Assembly: GCF_003054225.1 (NCBI RefSeq)
Contig: NZ_QBKQ01000004.1
Location: 104,527 to 168,526 of the forward strand
From: Christiangramia gaetbulicola
GTDB taxonomy: Bacteria > Bacteroidota > Bacteroidia > Flavobacteriales > Flavobacteriaceae
Length of the DNA stretch: 64,000 bases
Direction: 5' to 3'
The position numbers were made by a program, and so were the translations under genes. The notes beneath the pieces are model-generated. The model did not search any database. It was not told the DNA's origin and was given only the letters and a program-made list of their open reading frames with translations. The first letter of the stretch is position 1; each line of letters begins with the position of its first letter. Below, piece by piece: positions 52,733-61,574 of the stretch.

Positions 52733-55156
52733 TTAGAATTCGTACATGAGAATTTCATTCTCCTCTCCTCTAACAATAAGTTCCAGTTTAGAATCCAGGT
52801 CTGCATTCGCGATATCTACCTGGGAAGTACCATAAACTGGGAAGCCTTCGAGTAATTCGGCCTTGTCATTAAAAACATAAACCTTTTGCGTTTGAGTGTC
52901 TGTGATGGCAATAAGGCTTCGGTTCCTGAAAGTAAAAAGTTGAGGATCTGTATAAAGACCAAAATCGAGATTCACGATCTTGGAATTAATTGAAAGTTCA
53001 TTTTCGTTCAGGTAGACCAGGTCATTTTTATATGCGACAATTCTATTGTTTTCTGCCAGTCCCAGATCGTTGGTAGAAACATTTCCATTCTGGGAGATCT
53101 TAATTAGATCTTTTTGTGGGTTGGTAGACACAAAACTATTCTGGTATCCGTACCACTCGTTTTCAGAAAATTCAATCTTGTCTTTCACCGGAACTCTTAT
53201 TTTTCCCTGCCTGCTAAGAATATTCAGTTTTCCTGATTCTTCTGCGATGAGAATATAATCTTTATTTCCAAGTCTTATATGTTTCGGAGCTTTTATTACA
53301 TCGCTGCCGGCTTGCTCGAAATCAAAGCCTTTAATAGCTTTTCCTTTTGGACCAACCATATAGACTTTTTTGTTTTGCGTCAATACAAACCGGTAATTCC
53401 GGTTATTGTCATAATCAAAAACCGCCAGCGGCTGGGTAAGCGGTTGATTAAACCTGATTGGATAGCCTTCAACTTTGTTTCCATTTCTATCTAATACCTC
53501 CATGTTATAACCGGTAGAAAAAGCGAGTTGTAAATTCCCGTTCTTAAAAAGATCTACCTGGCAAATTGGGCTGGTGATCGGGCTGTCCATATTCTTCTTC
53601 CAGAAGATATTTCCCTTATTGGAAATGAGGTACAGATCATTGTTTTGATCCTGAACGGCAATATCCAGTTGGTCCGTTCTGTGATTTCTGAAAAAATATG
53701 GGTTTGAAGAAACAGGAGCCTCAATCTTAAAGGATGAAATTTGCTCGGCGCCATTGCTGGCTGCTGCTTTTTCTGAATTAGAAATGATCCCGTGTAGATG
53801 TGCAAAATTATCCTCGTTGATCACCTGAAAGGCGGCCAGGCTATTTTTATTGAATTTCAGATCTTCTGAATTTTCATTCTTCGCTCTGGAAAATTCTTTG
53901 GAATTAATAACAAACAACATTGAAGATTCAGAGGAAAGAGAAGACATGAGATCTGTAAAATATTGCTTATTAGCCAACGTATCTGAATTCTGAAAAGAAG
54001 TGACGAATTTTTTAAGGATCTCTACAGAGGAGGAAAAGATCACAAAATTATCTTGAATAGTATAGAATTGCGCATTCTCTATCTCCATGACATTTTTAAA
54101 AATGTTTGAAAATTCGATTTCTTCGTTCACTTCGATAATAGATGAACCTCTGAAAGATTCAATTTCTTCACCTAAACCTGCAAGGGCTTCTTTAGCAGCC
54201 TCAATTTCATGAACATTGATCACCACAGCGCTACCGTCCTTAAGATTTACCGAGGCAATTTCAATCGCATGATTCAGTACTGCCGGGTAATCGGTATTTA
54301 AACTGTCTTTTGCTTTGATATTCGCATACAGCTTTTCAAAAGAGGAAAACCCAAGCGAGTAGTAGCTTATAAAATCATCTGGGCATACCTTTCCCACTTC
54401 AGACTGCCTCGGGTCGCTATTTGAAAATATACCCAGAAAATTTTCACCAGTATTTCCAAGACTGATACCATTGATTTTGATGTTTGATTTTTCCAGGTCA
54501 AGGTCAAAAGAGCTCCAATTCGCCAGTTTTTGAAATCCTGGGAATTTCAGATCCTTAAAGAAAGAAGAAAGATCATCAGGGATTTTTGAATGTTGCAGAA
54601 AAACCGAAGTTTTATTCCTGTCTGCAGCTTCAAACGCTTTTTTAAAGTCCGGGGATTTTAATAGTTTTTCTTCAGCATCATAGTCCAGTATTCTTTGTTT
54701 GGAATTCGTAATGAATACTGAATTTCCTTTCTCGTAAAGGAAGAATTTGGAATTTTCGATGTTAACAGATTTGAACTCAACATCTCCTTCCTTAATTGTT
54801 TCTACAGACTTGTTCTTTATGGAATCAAAGGGGATAAGGCTTGAATCCCGTTGGGTTATAAGAGTATAATTTACATCTTGAGACCAAAGATTGGAAAAGG
54901 CCAGGCCAGTTTGGTTTTTAAAATTCAAAAGCCTGAGAAAATCGAGTTCTTTGGTAAGCCTGGTTTTAAGCGGGAATTTGCTTTTGCTCAAAAGATCATT
55001 CGAGCTAAGATTATCAATGAAAGCCTGCAGATCTGGGGTGATAACGATCAATTCAGAATTTTCAGGAATAAGGTCCTGTAGAATGAAATCTTCTTTCCTG
55101 TCTTTGGTGCAGGAGATCAAAGAAATTATTAGAAAAACTAATATGTATCTTTTCAT
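52733..55156 (-). CDS. Large lipoprotein with propeller-like C-terminal half, unknown function
   Basis: The 807-residue protein has a lipoprotein signal (lipobox SLISC, then TKDRKED). The first 470 residues are alpha/beta and resemble DUF3352-type proteins of Bacteroidota, with GLAFSNLWSQDVNY and SVFITNSKQRIL stretches. From about residue 490 the sequence is a series of short beta-strand repeats like a PQQ/FG-GAP propeller, for example NADLDSKLELIVRGEEN and VLDRNGNKVEGYPI. Ligand unknown. It begins 33 bp after rnhB and probably shares its transcript. Confidence 0.75.
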   Translation of the reverse strand: MKRYILVFLIISLISCTKDRKEDFILQDLIPENSELIVITPDLQAFIDNLSSNDLLSKSKFPLKTRLTKELDFLRLLNFKNQTGLAFSNLWSQDVNYTLITQRDSSLIPFDSIKNKSVETIKEGDVEFKSVNIENSKFFLYEKGNSVFITNSKQRILDYDAEEKLLKSPDFKKAFEAADRNKTSVFLQHSKIPDDLSSFFKDLKFPGFQKLANWSSFDLDLEKSNIKINGISLGNTGENFLGIFSNSDPRQSEVGKVCPDDFISYYSLGFSSFEKLYANIKAKDSLNTDYPAVLNHAIEIASVNLKDGSAVVINVHEIEAAKEALAGLGEEIESFRGSSIIEVNEEIEFSNIFKNVMEIENAQFYTIQDNFVIFSSSVEILKKFVTSFQNSDTLANKQYFTDLMSSLSSESSMLFVINSKEFSRAKNENSEDLKFNKNSLAAFQVINEDNFAHLHGIISNSEKAAASNGAEQISSFKIEAPVSSNPYFFRNHRTDQLDIAVQDQNNDLYLISNKGNIFWKKNMDSPITSPICQVDLFKNGNLQLAFSTGYNMEVLDRNGNKVEGYPIRFNQPLTQPLAVFDYDNNRNYRFVLTQNKKVYMVGPKGKAIKGFDFEQAGSDVIKAPKHIRLGNKDYILIAEESGKLNILSRQGKIRVPVKDKIEFSENEWYGYQNSFVSTNPQKDLIKISQNGNVSTNDLGLAENNRIVAYKNDLVYLNENELSINSKIVNLDFGLYTDPQLFTFRNRSLIAITDTQTQKVYVFNDKAELLEGFPVYGTSQVDIANADLDSKLELIVRGEENEILMYEF

Positions 55157-55189
55157 TGGGTTAGGTTGGATTTGGGCAAAAATAGAAAC

Positions 55190-55786
55190 TTAGAAATCAA
55201 TCTTCAATTGATCTGGAAGTAGTTTAAAGCTTTTACGGTGATATTCTGTGATTCCATGCTTTTCAATTGCCGCTCGATGCTCTTTTGTGGGGTATCCTTT
55301 ATTCTTTTTCCAGTTGTAGACAGGGTATTCCTCGTGGATCTTTTCCATAAATTCATCTCTGGAGGTTTTTGCCAGGATGGAAGCTGCGGCAATGCTCATG
55401 AATTTTCCATCTCCTTTTACTATACATTCATAAGGGATATTATTGAATGGTTTAAAGCGGTTTCCATCCACGATTATGTGATCAAATTCAAATTTTAACG
55501 ATTGTAGAGCCTTGTGCATAGCGAGAATAGAGGCATTCAGGATGTTAATTTCATCTATTTTTTCCATGAAAATATGCTCTACAGCATAGGCAATTGCATT
55601 AGCTTCAATTTGAGATTTTAATAATCTTCTATTTTTTAAACTTAATGTTTTTGAGTCATTTAAGACTTCATTTTTGAAGTCTTTAGGCAGGATGACCGCA
55701 GCAGCAGTAACCGGTCCGGCCAAACAACCCCTTCCGGCCTCATCTGTACCTGCGACCGTTATTTCAATATTGTAAAAATTAAGCAT
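55190..55786 (-). CDS. rnhB: Ribonuclease HII
   Basis: The 198-residue enzyme has the RNase HII catalytic set: Asp15 and Glu16 in [14 protein letters not shown], an aspartate in HIIVDGNRF, and a fourth acidic residue in [15 protein letters not shown]. It removes RNA, including single ribonucleotides, from RNA-DNA hybrids in the cytoplasm. The length is normal. The large lipoprotein gene follows 33 bp later. Confidence 0.96.
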   Translation of the reverse strand: MLNFYNIEITVAGTDEAGRGCLAGPVTAAAVILPKDFKNEVLNDSKTLSLKNRRLLKSQIEANAIAYAVEHIFMEKIDEINILNASILAMHKALQSLKFEFDHIIVDGNRFKPFNNIPYECIVKGDGKFMSIAAASILAKTSRDEFMEKIHEEYPVYNWKKNKGYPTKEHRAAIEKHGITEYHRKSFKLLPDQLKIDF

Positions 55787-55954
55787 TCGTAATTTTGTTG
55801 TTGATTTTTTAAGGAATAATTAAAAGGTCTATCTGCTAACGCCTGAAAGGTACACTGAAGTGTTAAAGTATTGATAAGTTAAAATGGTAAAAATTTTGGT
55901 TTATTAGGAAATTATTATGATTTTTGGCGCTGGCTAATTCAAATTTAACAAATA

Positions 55955-58900
55955 ATGAAAAAAAGATTACAAGGATTGCTAACACTTTTACTGGTGTTAG
56001 TAGTGCAAATTTCATTTGCACAGGAAAAAACCGTTACAGGTACGGTTATCGATGAGGATGGTTTGCCTCTACCAGGGGTAAACGTCATTGAAAAAGGTAC
56101 TAGTAATGGTGTCCAAACCGATTTTGATGGTAACTATAGCATAACAGTAGGTCAAGGTGATGTGCTTGTTTTTAGTTATCTAGGTTTTGCAACTCAGGAG
56201 TCAACTGTAGGCTCTTCAGATGTTATGGACATTACAATGTCAGTCGATGCGGCTGCACTAGATGAGGTTGTGGTTGTTGGTTATGGTACTGCAACAAAAC
56301 AATCTTTTGCCGGTACGGCAACAACTGTTTCAGCTGAGAACCTTGAGGTTAAGGCATTTTCTAACATTTCACAGGCATTAGCCGGTGAGGTTGCTGGGGT
56401 AAATGTTATTAATACTTCAGGACAGCCTGGTACGGCTTCTACTATTAGGATACGTGGATTTGGTTCTGTAAATGGTAACCGTGATCCTCTTTATGTAGTG
56501 GATGGTGTTCCATTTTCTGGAAGTATCAACTCGATAAACCCTTCTGATATTAAGTCAACTACTATTTTGAAGGATGCAACTGCAACAGCTATTTATGGTG
56601 CCAGAGGTGCAAACGGTGTTGTTTTAATTACTACAAAGTCAGGTGGGGCAGCTGGAGATGATTATATTGAAGTAGATGTTAGAACTGGGGTAAACGACCA
56701 ACTTATTCCTAGATATAATGTTGTAAGATCTCCTGAAGAGTATATCGCTTATGTTTGGGAAGGTATCTACAACAGAGCTGATATCGAAGGATCTGCTAAC
56801 CCAACTCAGGTTGCTAATCAAAATTTATTTACAGATAACTACGTTCCTGCTGGATATAACATGTGGAATGTAGCAGATGGTGGTGAGCTTATCAATCCTG
56901 AGACCAGAATGGTTAGAGATGGGGTTACAAGAAGATACACTCCAGAAAGCTTTATAGATGAAGCTTTTGATTCTGCTATTAGAACTGAAGCAAACGTTCG
57001 TTTTGGAGGCGGTAATGAGAAAACCACTTATTTTGCCTCTGCTGGATATCTTAATGATGATGGTTATTCTGTAAACACAGGATATGACAGGTATACTACA
57101 CGTTTAAATGTAAAGTCAGACGTGAAGGAGTGGTTAGAAGTAGGTGCTAATATTGGATATACATATTCAGAGAGCCTTAACAACGGTCAAACAGTAGGTT
57201 CTGAGAACGTATTTGAATTCGCTGATAAAACTGCGCCAATTTTTCCTGTTTTCTTGAGAGATAATAATTATGAAAGAATTCCTGATCCTGTATATGGTGG
57301 TTTCCTTTATGATTATGGTAGTTCTTCTAATTTCAGAACAAGACCACAGTCTGATAACCTGAACCCTATTGGTTCTGCATTGTACGATTTTAATGGTACA
57401 GATAGACATGAGATCAACGGTAACTTCTCTTTAAATATTGACATTACTGAAAATTTAGTTTTTGAAACTAGATTTGGTGCTCAGTACTATATGGATAGGT
57501 TTACAAGTGCTTCTAACCCATTCTATGGTACTTCTGTAGGTGAAGGTGGAAGTCTTTTTAAAAGAGATAGAGAAGTTTTAACTACTAACTTCCTGCAATT
57601 GTTAAGATATACAGATCAATTTGGGGATCATTCTATCGAGGCTCTTGCCGCTCATGAAACAAACGATTACGATTTCACAGAGAATAATGCTTTTAAAACT
57701 AAGGTAGTTTTACCTGGACTTTATGAGCTAAATAACTACGTGGTAAACCCGGCTCAACCAGAAGGATTTAACGAGGGTAGATCTATTGAATCATTCTTTG
57801 GTCAGGTTAACTATGACTATGATGATAGATATTACTTAACTGGTTCTGTTCGTCGTGATGGATCTTCAAGATTCGTTAATGAGAAGTGGGGTACTTTTGG
57901 ATCTGTAGGTGCTGCTTGGGTACTTACTAACGAAGATTTCCTATATAACAATAGCTTCCTTACTTTCTTGAAATTGAAAGGTTCTTACGGTGTAACTGGA
58001 GATCAGGCAGGTGTTGGGTTCTATTCAGGATTCAATACATTCGATCTTGGTAACCTAAACGGTAATATTGCTGTTTCTGTATTGGGTAACGGTAACCCAG
58101 ATTTAACCTGGGAAACTTCATATATGACTCAGGCTGGTGTTGAATTCAGTCTAGGTAGATGGTTAGACGGTTCTGTAGATTACTATATTAAAAATACTCA
58201 AGATCAGATCTTCTCTAGAAGAGTAGGTCCTTCTCAAGGTATTGCGATCATTACTGTAAATGATGGTGATTTAAGAAACACAGGTCTTGAATTTAACCTT
58301 ACAGGTCACTTGGTTAAAACAAGAGATTTCTCTCTGGATTTAAATATTAACGGGGAGATCTTAAGCAACGAGATCACTAAGATGCCATTAGAGCCTTCTA
58401 CAGGTGAGCCAAGAATTTTAGATACTTCTAACGCTCCTTTCGCTTATTCTGAAGGAAGATCTATCTACGATATCTTTACTCGTGAATGGGCTGGAGTAGA
58501 TCCTGCAAATGGTGCGCCATTATGGTACCAGTATTTTGATGATGTAGATGGTAACGGTACTTTCGGAGGTGACGATGTTGGAATTCAGAATATGGTTACG
58601 TATCTTGCTGCTAATCCGGATGCTACAGTGGAAAAGACTATTACAGATACATACGTTGATGCTACCGAAAAATATATTGGGAAATCAGGTATCCCTGATG
58701 TACGTGGTGGAGCAAGATTAAGTGCAAGCTGGAAGAATTTCAATTTCTCAACTCAGTTGCTTTATAGCTTCGGTGGGTATGCGATCGATTTCCAGTATGC
58801 AGAACTTATGAGTGATAGATTTGGTGCTGTTGGTAATAACTACCATACAGATATCGCTAACAGATGGCAACGTCCTGGTGATATCACTGATGTTCCACGT

Positions 58901-59185
58901 TTAGCTGATGCTTATGATCCAAGAGCTACTTCAACTTCAACAAGATTTGTTACTAGTACAGATTATATCACTATTAACAACGCTTTGATAGGTTATACCC
59001 TTGATGGAGATTCTTTTGCAGATCTAGGAATTGATAATATGAATATATTTGTGTCTGGAGATAATTTATTTGCTGAAACTGCTCGTGAAGGATTTTTACC
59101 TTTCACAAGAGAAGATGGAAACTCTGGTCGTAGACTATATGCTCCACTTACCACTTTTACAATGGGAGTTAGAGTAAAATTTTAA
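55955..59185 (+). CDS. SusC/RagA-family TonB-linked outer-membrane transporter
   Basis: The 1076-residue protein has a signal peptide, a CarboxypepD_reg-like domain (VTGTVIDEDGLPLPGVNVIEKGTSNG, about residues 27-105), a TonB-box-like VVVGYGT, a plug domain with RIRGFGSVNGNRDPLYVVDGVPF and a C-terminal barrel ending in the aromatic VRVKF. SusC proteins import nutrients that SusD delivers, driven by TonB. Codon use is strongly biased (many AGA, GGT, GCT, GTT), hinting at high expression. No enzyme or sigma factor gene accompanies it, so the substrate is not known. Confidence 0.95.
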   Translation: MKKRLQGLLTLLLVLVVQISFAQEKTVTGTVIDEDGLPLPGVNVIEKGTSNGVQTDFDGNYSITVGQGDVLVFSYLGFATQESTVGSSDVMDITMSVDAAALDEVVVVGYGTATKQSFAGTATTVSAENLEVKAFSNISQALAGEVAGVNVINTSGQPGTASTIRIRGFGSVNGNRDPLYVVDGVPFSGSINSINPSDIKSTTILKDATATAIYGARGANGVVLITTKSGGAAGDDYIEVDVRTGVNDQLIPRYNVVRSPEEYIAYVWEGIYNRADIEGSANPTQVANQNLFTDNYVPAGYNMWNVADGGELINPETRMVRDGVTRRYTPESFIDEAFDSAIRTEANVRFGGGNEKTTYFASAGYLNDDGYSVNTGYDRYTTRLNVKSDVKEWLEVGANIGYTYSESLNNGQTVGSENVFEFADKTAPIFPVFLRDNNYERIPDPVYGGFLYDYGSSSNFRTRPQSDNLNPIGSALYDFNGTDRHEINGNFSLNIDITENLVFETRFGAQYYMDRFTSASNPFYGTSVGEGGSLFKRDREVLTTNFLQLLRYTDQFGDHSIEALAAHETNDYDFTENNAFKTKVVLPGLYELNNYVVNPAQPEGFNEGRSIESFFGQVNYDYDDRYYLTGSVRRDGSSRFVNEKWGTFGSVGAAWVLTNEDFLYNNSFLTFLKLKGSYGVTGDQAGVGFYSGFNTFDLGNLNGNIAVSVLGNGNPDLTWETSYMTQAGVEFSLGRWLDGSVDYYIKNTQDQIFSRRVGPSQGIAIITVNDGDLRNTGLEFNLTGHLVKTRDFSLDLNINGEILSNEITKMPLEPSTGEPRILDTSNAPFAYSEGRSIYDIFTREWAGVDPANGAPLWYQYFDDVDGNGTFGGDDVGIQNMVTYLAANPDATVEKTITDTYVDATEKYIGKSGIPDVRGGARLSASWKNFNFSTQLLYSFGGYAIDFQYAELMSDRFGAVGNNYHTDIANRWQRPGDITDVPRLADAYDPRATSTSTRFVTSTDYITINNALIGYTLDGDSFADLGIDNMNIFVSGDNLFAETAREGFLPFTREDGNSGRRLYAPLTTFTMGVRVKF

Positions 59186-59200
59186 AAAGAAAAAAATTGA

Positions 59201-60691
59201 ATGATGAAAAATATAATTAAAATTACAGGAATCGCTGCAATCCTACTTTCAGGAGTAGGTTGTAGTGAGGAGTTTTTGGACAAGCAGCCATCTGAGTTCC
59301 TAACTCAGGATCAGGTTGCGGAAGCTGCATCGAATAACCCAGAAGTTATTGCCGGGTCTGTTGCAGGTATTTATACGCTGATGTTTGAAGATGGTAGTGG
59401 TGGTACCACAGGCCATGATGACTTTGGTCACAAGGCTTATGACATCTATGGAGACATGCTTTCTGGTGATGTAGCCCTATCTGTTAGTAGTTTTGGATGG
59501 TATAGATCTAACATTACTGAATTTCAGGCAACTCAGGATTTCACGAACCTGGATAACTATCAGATTTGGAGATATTACTACAGGATCATTAGATCTGCTA
59601 ACCTTGTAATCGATGCCTTAGGTGGTAACGATGCGGTGCCAGAACTAGATGCTAATAAGTATTTAATGGGGCAGGCTAAGGCGATGAGAGCACACTCTTA
59701 TTTTTACCTGACTCAATACTATACGAAGTCTTATAATCCTAGTGCTGAAATACTTCCTATTTATGTTAATTCAGACGACCAAAATGGTCCTAAAGTAGCT
59801 GCTTCAGAAATCTTCAACTTAATCGAAAGCGATCTTAACGATGCTATTACTTTACTTGATGGTTTTAACCGTTCAGCTAAGACCGAAGTAAATAAGTCTG
59901 TTGCACAAGGTATTCTTGCTTATGTGTACGCTTTTAAAGGTGACAACTGGCAAGCAGTTAAAGATCTAACTGGCGAAGTTATCGATCAGGGTGGATTCAG
60001 AATAATGAGTCGTGATGAAGTTGTTGGCGGTTTCAACGATGTTAATACTCCAGGATGGATGTGGGGTACAGATCTAACTACAGATAGTAACGTAGGTTTA
60101 TTGTCATGGTGGGGTCAAATGGACTATTTCTCTTACAGCTACGCCGGTTATGGTGACTATAAGGCAATAGATTCAGATCTTTACGCTCAAATTTCTGATG
60201 ATGATGTAAGAAAAACTCAGTTTTATGATGACGAGAGTTCTTCAAATTACCTTCAGCCTTGGTTCAAGTTTTATGAGGAGGCAAGAGTACCTAGAGGAAG
60301 TGGTACTACAATCCTTTCAGATCTTTTATACATGAGAGTTGCTGAAATGTATCTTCTGCATGCAGAAGCTGCTGCAAACCTAGGTATGGATGGTGAAGCG
60401 ATCGCGGCATTGCAAACTCTATTAAATGAAAGAGTGGATGATTCTTCATATTTAACTTCTCTTAGTGGATCTAGTCTTAAAGACGAGATCTACCTGCAAA
60501 CGAGAATTGAGCTTTGGGGAGAAGGAAAAAGCTATCTTGCTTTAAAGAGAAATAAGGAGACTGTAGTGAGAGGTGATAACCACTTATCATTCGTTGGTGT
60601 TCCAATTTCTTATGATGACGAAAGACTAACTTTCGAAATTCCAGAAGCAGAGATACTTTACAATCCTGCAGTTTCAACTCAAAATGACTAA
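59201..60691 (+). CDS. SusD/RagB-family nutrient-binding outer-membrane lipoprotein
   Basis: The 496-residue lipoprotein (lipobox SGVGC, then SEEFLDKQPSEFLT, the typical SusD N-terminus) has the SusD-like N-terminal TPR part with QAKAMRAHSYFYLTQYY and a C-terminal RagB/SusD domain with YMRVAEMYLLHAEAAAN and TRIELWGEGKSYLALKR. It caps the SusC barrel and binds the nutrient. It starts 15 bp after susC; a second ATG at 59204 is equally usable. Lipids anchor it at the cell surface. Confidence 0.95.
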   Translation: MMKNIIKITGIAAILLSGVGCSEEFLDKQPSEFLTQDQVAEAASNNPEVIAGSVAGIYTLMFEDGSGGTTGHDDFGHKAYDIYGDMLSGDVALSVSSFGWYRSNITEFQATQDFTNLDNYQIWRYYYRIIRSANLVIDALGGNDAVPELDANKYLMGQAKAMRAHSYFYLTQYYTKSYNPSAEILPIYVNSDDQNGPKVAASEIFNLIESDLNDAITLLDGFNRSAKTEVNKSVAQGILAYVYAFKGDNWQAVKDLTGEVIDQGGFRIMSRDEVVGGFNDVNTPGWMWGTDLTTDSNVGLLSWWGQMDYFSYSYAGYGDYKAIDSDLYAQISDDDVRKTQFYDDESSSNYLQPWFKFYEEARVPRGSGTTILSDLLYMRVAEMYLLHAEAAANLGMDGEAIAALQTLLNERVDDSSYLTSLSGSSLKDEIYLQTRIELWGEGKSYLALKRNKETVVRGDNHLSFVGVPISYDDERLTFEIPEAEILYNPAVSTQND

Positions 60692-60710
60692 TCGTCCAAA
60701 AAGAATTAAT

Positions 60711-61463
60711 ATGAATAAATTTATATATACTATGATAGCGGCAGTAGGCCTGTCGCTATTCACTTCTTGTGATTTTGAAGAAGATTTAGACCAGCCAAAT
60801 TATGCTACGTTTGAAGCCACTACCATGGATTTCTCTGTGGTGCAAAATGATCAGGCGTCTTATGATGTAACTGTGTATACTGCAGATTTAACTGGAAATG
60901 ATAGAAGCATTGCTATCAACGTTGAAAGCTCTTCTACTTTAAATGCAGAATCTTATACAGTGCCAGCCAGTGTTAATATTCCTGCTAATACTAATGAAGG
61001 TACTTTTACTGTTAATCTAGTAGATGATAATCTTAGTAATACTGGTGGAAAGCTAGTTTTAAAATTAGGAACTTCTGAGCAGACTGAATTTGTAGGTGAT
61101 GCGCTTACAATCAACGTTTCTAAATTATGTCCATTCGAAGTTGCTGGAACATATACTGATGCTTCTGAATTTTTTGAGGCTGAATTTGATGTGGAAATCG
61201 AAGCTGGAGCTAGCGCTAATCAGTACGTTGTAAAGAACCTATTTGCAGATGGGACAGATATTACCTTTACGGTAAATGCCGATAATTCTATAACGGTTCC
61301 TACTCAAAACGCTTGGGTTTCTGGGCAGTATGGGCAGGCTCAGGTTACTGGTTCTGCAGGTTCTAAATTGGAGCCTTGTACCGGTAAAATCACTTTAGCA
61401 CTTAATCATACGGTTAGTGCAGGTTCTTTCGGAGTTATTACTGAAGTATTTACAAAGAACTAA
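60711..61463 (+). CDS. Accessory lipoprotein of the SusC/SusD locus
   Basis: I chose the ATG at 60711 because it opens a lipoprotein signal (lipobox LFTSC); frames upstream of it overlap the end of susD. The 250-residue protein has two beta-rich parts. The first (about residues 30-130) resembles Calx-beta/Ig-like domains, ending FTVNLVDDNLSNTGGKLVLKLG; the second contains a two-cysteine pair (LCPFEV, EPCTGKI). It probably sits on the cell surface beside SusD and may bind the same nutrient. A strong terminator follows. Confidence 0.8.
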   Translation: MNKFIYTMIAAVGLSLFTSCDFEEDLDQPNYATFEATTMDFSVVQNDQASYDVTVYTADLTGNDRSIAINVESSSTLNAESYTVPASVNIPANTNEGTFTVNLVDDNLSNTGGKLVLKLGTSEQTEFVGDALTINVSKLCPFEVAGTYTDASEFFEAEFDVEIEAGASANQYVVKNLFADGTDITFTVNADNSITVPTQNAWVSGQYGQAQVTGSAGSKLEPCTGKITLALNHTVSAGSFGVITEVFTKN

Positions 61464-61483
61464 TAGCTTTTTTTAGCTTGATA

Positions 61484-61517
61484 GTAAAGCCACCCAATTG
61501 GGTGGCTTTACTTTTTT
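61484..61517 (+). terminator. Strong terminator of the SusC/SusD operon
   Basis: A perfect 12-bp stem (GTAAAGCCACCC and complement, AATT loop) is followed by six T. It begins 21 bp after the last gene of the operon. Confidence 0.92.
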
Positions 61518-61548
61518 AAAACTGTTTATGGCATTAGCTTAAATATTC

Positions 61549-61556
61549 TATTTTTG
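61549..61556 (+). promoter_or_regulatory. -7 element of the putative porin gene
   Basis: TATTTTTG matches TAnnTTTG, 18 bases before the start at 61575. At the -33 position only ATG, 18 bases upstream, is seen in place of TTG. Confidence 0.45.
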
Positions 61557-61574
61557 TGAAGAATTAAATTCTTT

